Translations under genes and position numbers: made by a program
Source: Granulosicoccus sp045106475
GTDB taxonomy: Bacteria; Pseudomonadota; Gammaproteobacteria; Granulosicoccales; Granulosicoccaceae
Length of the DNA stretch: 64,000 bases
Reading direction: 5' to 3'
NCBI GenBank assembly: GCA_045106475.1
Contig: JBGCEO010000015.1
Location: 1-64,000, forward strand
Shown: one piece after another, positions 60,516 to 64,000 of the stretch
How positions within the stretch are numbered: position 1 is the stretch's first letter
Layout of the letters: every line of letters begins with the position of its first letter
The notes under the pieces: model-generated
Database searches by the model: none
Told to the model about the DNA's origin: nothing
Seen by the model: the letters and a program-made list of their open reading frames with translations, nothing else

Positions 60516-61937
60516 GTGTTAGCTCGACCCATATCACTCTGTTTGGTGGCTGCAGCAACCTTCCTGATGGCAGGGCTATCGGGCTGCGACAGCGATCTAC
60601 AAACCCCTACCGATCCGCCATCAACCACACCTGTTGAGCCCGTAACACCCTCACCCAGCAATCCGGGCAATGTTGCATCCAACGATACTTTTTCAATACA
60701 GTTGACGAGCGGAAGCATTGCGATGGTCGAAGGTGCCGGGGCGGTGTCTGTTGGTCTGATCGCCGAACGTCTAGTACCACAGGAACGGCCCATCACGCTG
60801 TTTGCACAAGGAGTATCCAGTAGTGATGAGCAGAACATGACCTGGCAGTTGTCTGATGCCAGCCTGTCAGAAGATGAGTCATCAGCTAACCTGACCCTGA
60901 GGTTGTTAATAGGTCAACGACCAATCGGTACTCAAAACCGCACGTTCAGAATCACGGCCACCGATGGCGTCAATCAAGCGCTAGCCTTGGAATTGTCAAT
61001 ACAGATACAACCAACCAACCGCCCGGATGTGTATCTGCTGGTGGGCCAGAGCAACATGGTCGGCTTTAGTGAGAACGGAGCTAAACAGGCCACAGCCGGT
61101 GGCGCTGATGCCCCTGTTGAACGTATCAAACAGCTCAACGTCACCGGCAATGATGGCGAGAATTTTGCCGTGGCGGCCGACTTTACCAATCCGGCAAACA
61201 TACACAATGAGGGCCTGCCGCTAACTGTGGCTGTTGATCCCTTGCATGATGGCTTTGACACACGCATTGATGGTAAAGCCGGCGAGCTTATCGGGCCAGC
61301 CCTCTCTTTTGCGAAACGTGCCCTGGTGGACACCAGCGTAGACATAATCCTGGTGCCTGCCGCCTGGTCAGATACCGGTTTTTGCAAGCGCGACACAAAC
61401 CGTGTGGAGGGTATCGGCTGGAACGCAACGCCAAAGTCGAATAACGCACTCAGTGGCACTTTGCTGCATGACAGAGCCATTGCCAGAACCAATATAGCGT
61501 TAGAAGAAACCGGAGGCATTCTAAGAGGCATTCTGTGGCATCAGGGAGAAGCCGATTCGGATGATCAGGCATGTGCCGAGAGCTATGCTGACAATCTAAC
61601 TGAACTAGTTGTGTCACTGCGTTCTAACATTGATCAGGATGCGCGCGGCGCAGTGGCTCGTGGACCTGGATCTGATGTGCCTTTTATCGCTGCAACCATG
61701 TCGATGGGCAATGACGCCAGAGGCGATCAGTCCCCTTTCAATGAACGCAAACAACTTGTCGATAATGCGCACCGTGATATTGGCAATGTTGTGCCTCTGA
61801 CCGGATTTGTAAACAACGATGACTTGGTACCCACGGCATTCCCCTGTGGAGAGGGCTCTTGCGTACACTTTGGTTCAGCGGCCTACCGCGAGATGGGAAA
61901 TCGATACTACGAACAGCTGGTGTCGCTGCTTAACTGA
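60516..61937 (+). CDS. Secreted acetylesterase lipoprotein (CE6/SASA family), first paralogue
   Basis: The protein is about 473 residues from the GTG at 60516, where GAGG lies just upstream (a TTG at 60495 is also possible). A lipoprotein signal ending LSGC is followed by a Pro/Thr-rich linker and an Ig-like beta domain (about 65-170). The SGNH-type esterase domain then follows, with Ser179 in GQSNMVGF, HQGEADSDDQ and a final CVHFGSAAYREMG. Family 6 carbohydrate esterases and sialate O-acetylesterases share this layout. It probably deacetylates polysaccharide such as acetylxylan at the cell surface. A second copy follows immediately. Confidence 0.88.
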   Translation: MLARPISLCLVAAATFLMAGLSGCDSDLQTPTDPPSTTPVEPVTPSPSNPGNVASNDTFSIQLTSGSIAMVEGAGAVSVGLIAERLVPQERPITLFAQGVSSSDEQNMTWQLSDASLSEDESSANLTLRLLIGQRPIGTQNRTFRITATDGVNQALALELSIQIQPTNRPDVYLLVGQSNMVGFSENGAKQATAGGADAPVERIKQLNVTGNDGENFAVAADFTNPANIHNEGLPLTVAVDPLHDGFDTRIDGKAGELIGPALSFAKRALVDTSVDIILVPAAWSDTGFCKRDTNRVEGIGWNATPKSNNALSGTLLHDRAIARTNIALEETGGILRGILWHQGEADSDDQACAESYADNLTELVVSLRSNIDQDARGAVARGPGSDVPFIAATMSMGNDARGDQSPFNERKQLVDNAHRDIGNVVPLTGFVNNDDLVPTAFPCGEGSCVHFGSAAYREMGNRYYEQLVSLLN

Positions 61938-62065
61938 GATCTGCCAACCGGATCACAGATCCTCTAAAAATCGGTCAGGCAGGCAGATTTCCTGACGGCT
62001 AACAGAATCATATCAATGTTGCAGATCTATCCTATGTTTAGGCTAGGTGCTTGCATTAAGAAACC

Positions 62066-63451
62066 ATGAATATCGTGATTTACAGCTTTTTCAAAAGAGC
62101 CTTGGCACTTCCATGCCTGGCGCTATCGGCAGCCCTCGTTCTGAGCGCCTGTTCTGACGACACGCAGAATGGTTTGGTGCCTGTGGATCCACCGCCCACG
62201 GGCGATTTTGAATTGCGATCGCTCAGCAACGATCTGACACTGATCGAGGGAGACGAGGCCGGTGTGAGCATTCCGTTGGCTATCAGTCGCCAGAACGGCC
62301 ATTCAACGCCTGTGAGCCTCAGCCTGAGTGGGGTATCAACTGAAGATACTGCCTTTATTACAAGTAGCTTCACTCGCCTCACACTAACGCCGAACGCTGA
62401 CGAAAGTCAGGCCTTACTGACCCTGTCAATTGCTGATCTGCCGATCAGGCAACAACAGCGGGATTTTCGTATCACCGCCACCGACGGCACTGATACTGAT
62501 GAAATGCTCGTCAGAATCAATGTTGAGCCGGTTGATGCACCGGATGTGTACCTGCTTGTGGGGCAAAGCAACATGGTGGGTTTTAGCGGCGACGGTACAC
62601 GTCAGGCTTTCCCCGGTGGGGCCGACGAACCTCATCCAAGGATCAAACAACTGAATGTTTCCAAAAATGATCGCGAGACCTTGTTTCTAACAGCCTCCGA
62701 CTTCACTTCATCAGCGCTGAATATCGTAGAACCTTCTATTGTTACTGCTGAAGACCCCCTGCATATTCCTATAGATGCGTCGAACACATCGGGCAAACCA
62801 CTTGAATACATTGGCCTGGGCTTAAGTTTTGCAAAACGTGCTCTGGCTGATACCACTCGCGATATTATCCTGGTGCCGGCAGCATGGTCAGGTTCTGCAT
62901 TTTGCACCAATGAGAATGGCCCTAACGGTCAATGGAACGCTCAACCATCACCTAATTCAAACCTTGGCAATACCTGGTTGTTCGATAGAGCTCTGACCCG
63001 TGCCAATCTTGCACTCGAAGAGACGGGTGGTATTTTACGCGGCATCCTGTGGCATCAGGGCGAATCCGATGCAAACGATCGCTGTGCGCCCCTCTATGCA
63101 GAGAACCTGGAACGGGTAGTGCGTCAGCTTAGACTGCGCATTGATGCTGACAGACGCGGTGAGGAGTTACGCCGCTCAGACAGCAATATTCCGTTTATCG
63201 TCGGTACCATGTCCCGAGGCGTCGACGAGCGCGGCGACCTTTCCACCTTTTTACCCAGCAAACAAATCATCGATGATGCGCATCGTAATCTACCCAATAT
63301 GGTGAACTGGGTAGGTCTGTCAAATCACGATGATTTGATCCCCAGCAATGGCTTCCCATGCGGTAACACAACCTGCGTCCACTTTGGACCGGGCGCTTTG
63401 CGCGAAATGGGCAGACGTTACTATGAAGCCCTAAAAAGATCGGCTCAGTAG
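62066..63451 (+). CDS. Secreted acetylesterase lipoprotein (CE6/SASA family), second paralogue
   Basis: The 461-residue protein has the same order as its neighbour: lipobox LSAC, linker, an Ig-like domain (FELRSLSNDLTLIEGDEAGVSIPLAIS...RDFRITATDGTDTDEMLVRINVEP) and the SGNH esterase domain with Ser168 in GQSNMVGF, HQGESDAND and CVHFGPGALREMG. The pair looks like a tandem duplication. The active site is intact in both. The two differ enough (for example in the region around residues 210-250) to suggest different substrate preference. Confidence 0.9.
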   Translation: MNIVIYSFFKRALALPCLALSAALVLSACSDDTQNGLVPVDPPPTGDFELRSLSNDLTLIEGDEAGVSIPLAISRQNGHSTPVSLSLSGVSTEDTAFITSSFTRLTLTPNADESQALLTLSIADLPIRQQQRDFRITATDGTDTDEMLVRINVEPVDAPDVYLLVGQSNMVGFSGDGTRQAFPGGADEPHPRIKQLNVSKNDRETLFLTASDFTSSALNIVEPSIVTAEDPLHIPIDASNTSGKPLEYIGLGLSFAKRALADTTRDIILVPAAWSGSAFCTNENGPNGQWNAQPSPNSNLGNTWLFDRALTRANLALEETGGILRGILWHQGESDANDRCAPLYAENLERVVRQLRLRIDADRRGEELRRSDSNIPFIVGTMSRGVDERGDLSTFLPSKQIIDDAHRNLPNMVNWVGLSNHDDLIPSNGFPCGNTTCVHFGPGALREMGRRYYEALKRSAQ

Positions 63452-63454
63452 GGA

Positions 63455-63495
63455 TTGCAGGTTTCCGTCGCCTCCGTAATGCGACAAACCTGCAA
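63455..63495. terminator. Strong hairpin after the second esterase gene
   Basis: TTGCAGGTTT (63455-63464) pairs with AAACCTGCAA (63486-63495), and GTCGC (63467-63471) pairs with GCGAC (63481-63485), over a nine-base loop. It starts four bases beyond the esterase stop. No T-run follows, so intrinsic termination is not certain, but the stem is long and the position fits a transcript end. Confidence 0.5.
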
Positions 63496-63554
63496 GCTTC
63501 GCTCAGCAGATGCTATAACTTTAGTGTAGCCGTTTCTCCGCCGATATACGTTTC

Positions 63555-64000
63555 ATGAGACTGCATGCCCTGCAATACCTGCGCGCTGTAGCTGCGCTTG
63601 CGGTGGTGTATAGCCACGCAGCTATACAAGTAGATGGATACGCGCCCTATCTAAGCAAAGCGGGCAGCTTTGGCGTGGATATTTTCTTCGTCATTTCCGG
63701 CTTCATCATGATCTACATCGCGAAGCCTGACACTCAGGCGGTGCCATTCTTTATCAACCGAATTCGCCGTGTCGTACCACTCTATTGGTTTTTCATACTG
63801 CTGATGGCGGCAATTCTGCTTCTCAGGCCCGATCTGTTCAAAGCGACAGCCTTTCAGTGGGATTCCGTCATTATGAGTCTTGCGTTCATTCCCCATTGGA
63901 GCGTTGCGCAAGAGGGTGTGGTATGGCCCATCGTTGCTCCGGGCTGGTCGCTGAACTTCGAGATGTATTTTTACCTGGTGTTCGCTCTTTCACTGTTCCT
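63555..64000 (+). CDS. Acyltransferase 3 family membrane protein, truncated by the window
   Basis: An ATG at 63555 opens a frame to the window end (about 148 residues). It reads RLHALQYLRAVAALAVVYSHAA, then GVDIFFVISGFIMIY, then RRVVPLYWFFILLMAAILLL and GWSLNFEMYFYLVFALSLF. These are the opening helices and the His of the acyltransferase-3 (OafA/YrhL) family, which O-acetylate polysaccharide or lipid. Next to two secreted acetylesterases this is notable: one adds acetyl groups and the others remove them. The 3' end is not in the window. Confidence 0.88.
   Translation, partial: MRLHALQYLRAVAALAVVYSHAAIQVDGYAPYLSKAGSFGVDIFFVISGFIMIYIAKPDTQAVPFFINRIRRVVPLYWFFILLMAAILLLRPDLFKATAFQWDSVIMSLAFIPHWSVAQEGVVWPIVAPGWSLNFEMYFYLVFALSLF

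Noticed and set aside
1..64000. tRNA, rRNA, CRISPR or insertion-sequence features
   Set aside because: No cloverleaf-type sequences, repeats with spacers or transposase genes were recognised by eye. A covariance search was not possible.

Overview
The window looks like chromosomal DNA from a free-living, probably marine gammaproteobacterium. That is inferred from gene content only: a HexR-controlled Entner-Doudoroff cluster, heterotetrameric sarcosine oxidase, a multi-subunit Mrp-type cation/proton antiporter, a tungsten-type aldehyde oxidoreductase, and secreted xylanase and acetylesterase lipoproteins. A Granulosicoccaceae-like lineage would fit but is not proven. No rRNA, tRNA, insertion sequence, prophage or CRISPR array was recognised. 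Genes are densely packed, and many joints overlap by 1 to 11 bases.

Layout. 0.3-4.6 kb: a MarR regulator divergent from a PLP aminotransferase, then a peroxiredoxin-like protein and an S9 peptidase. 4.6-12.2 kb (minus strand): a hybrid histidine kinase, S4 RNA-binding protein, DHH phosphoesterase, Tex, an XdhC-type protein and a GlxA/AraC-type regulator. 12.3-17.5 kb (plus): soxB-soxD-soxA-soxG for sarcosine oxidation, divergent from the GlxA-type regulator that probably controls it. 17.6-20.3 kb: a GH1 beta-glucosidase and a receiver-HDOD protein whose phosphoacceptor Asp is Glu. 20.3-24.1 kb (minus): a DUF4344-like lipoprotein, DUF2177 protein, RluA-type pseudouridine synthase, TauE/SafE permease and a YeeZ-like SDR. 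24.1-30.1 kb (minus): a sugar-acid catabolic cluster with SDR, FAH-family hydrolase, IlvD/Edd dehydratase, beta-hydroxyacid dehydrogenase and UxaA-type dehydratase, which resembles non-phosphorylative deoxysugar/aldonate degradation. 30-37 kb: mixed small genes, a GH10 xylanase lipoprotein, DsbB, an NTF2-like/DUF4159 pair and an RMF-like protein. 37-40.9 kb: a PAS-GGDEF-EAL protein followed by a 12-bp tandem repeat, and a minus-strand AOR-family enzyme. 41.3-50.2 kb: pyk, a LysM-FecR protein, and the zwf-pgl-hexR and edd-eda operons diverging from an intergenic region with two HexR-like boxes. 50.2-52.4 kb: a small lipoprotein, a YczE-like membrane protein and a lipase-like hydrolase carrying twelve GTTGCA repeats. 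52.4-60.2 kb (minus): a Mrp/Mbh-type antiporter operon with three MrpD-like subunits. 60.5-64 kb: two tandem CE6/SASA-type esterase lipoproteins and the start of an acyltransferase-3 gene cut by the window end.

How the genes work together. Glucose-6-phosphate enters through Zwf, Pgl, Edd and Eda to give pyruvate and glyceraldehyde-3-phosphate, with HexR as sensor and pyruvate kinase nearby. The xylanase, the acetylesterases and the GH1 enzyme suggest use of plant or algal polysaccharide, and the sugar-acid cluster suggests use of aldonates. Sarcosine oxidase points to methylated-amine or glycine-betaine catabolism, and the antiporter operon to sodium/pH homeostasis in saline water.

No large undescribed system is evident. 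The most distinctive signals are the in-frame Ala-Thr microsatellite, the antiporter operon with three D-type subunits and an unknown two-TM protein, the degenerate HLLGH and Glu54 active sites, the HexR-like operator set, and the stop-codon-bearing tandem repeat after the GGDEF-EAL gene.
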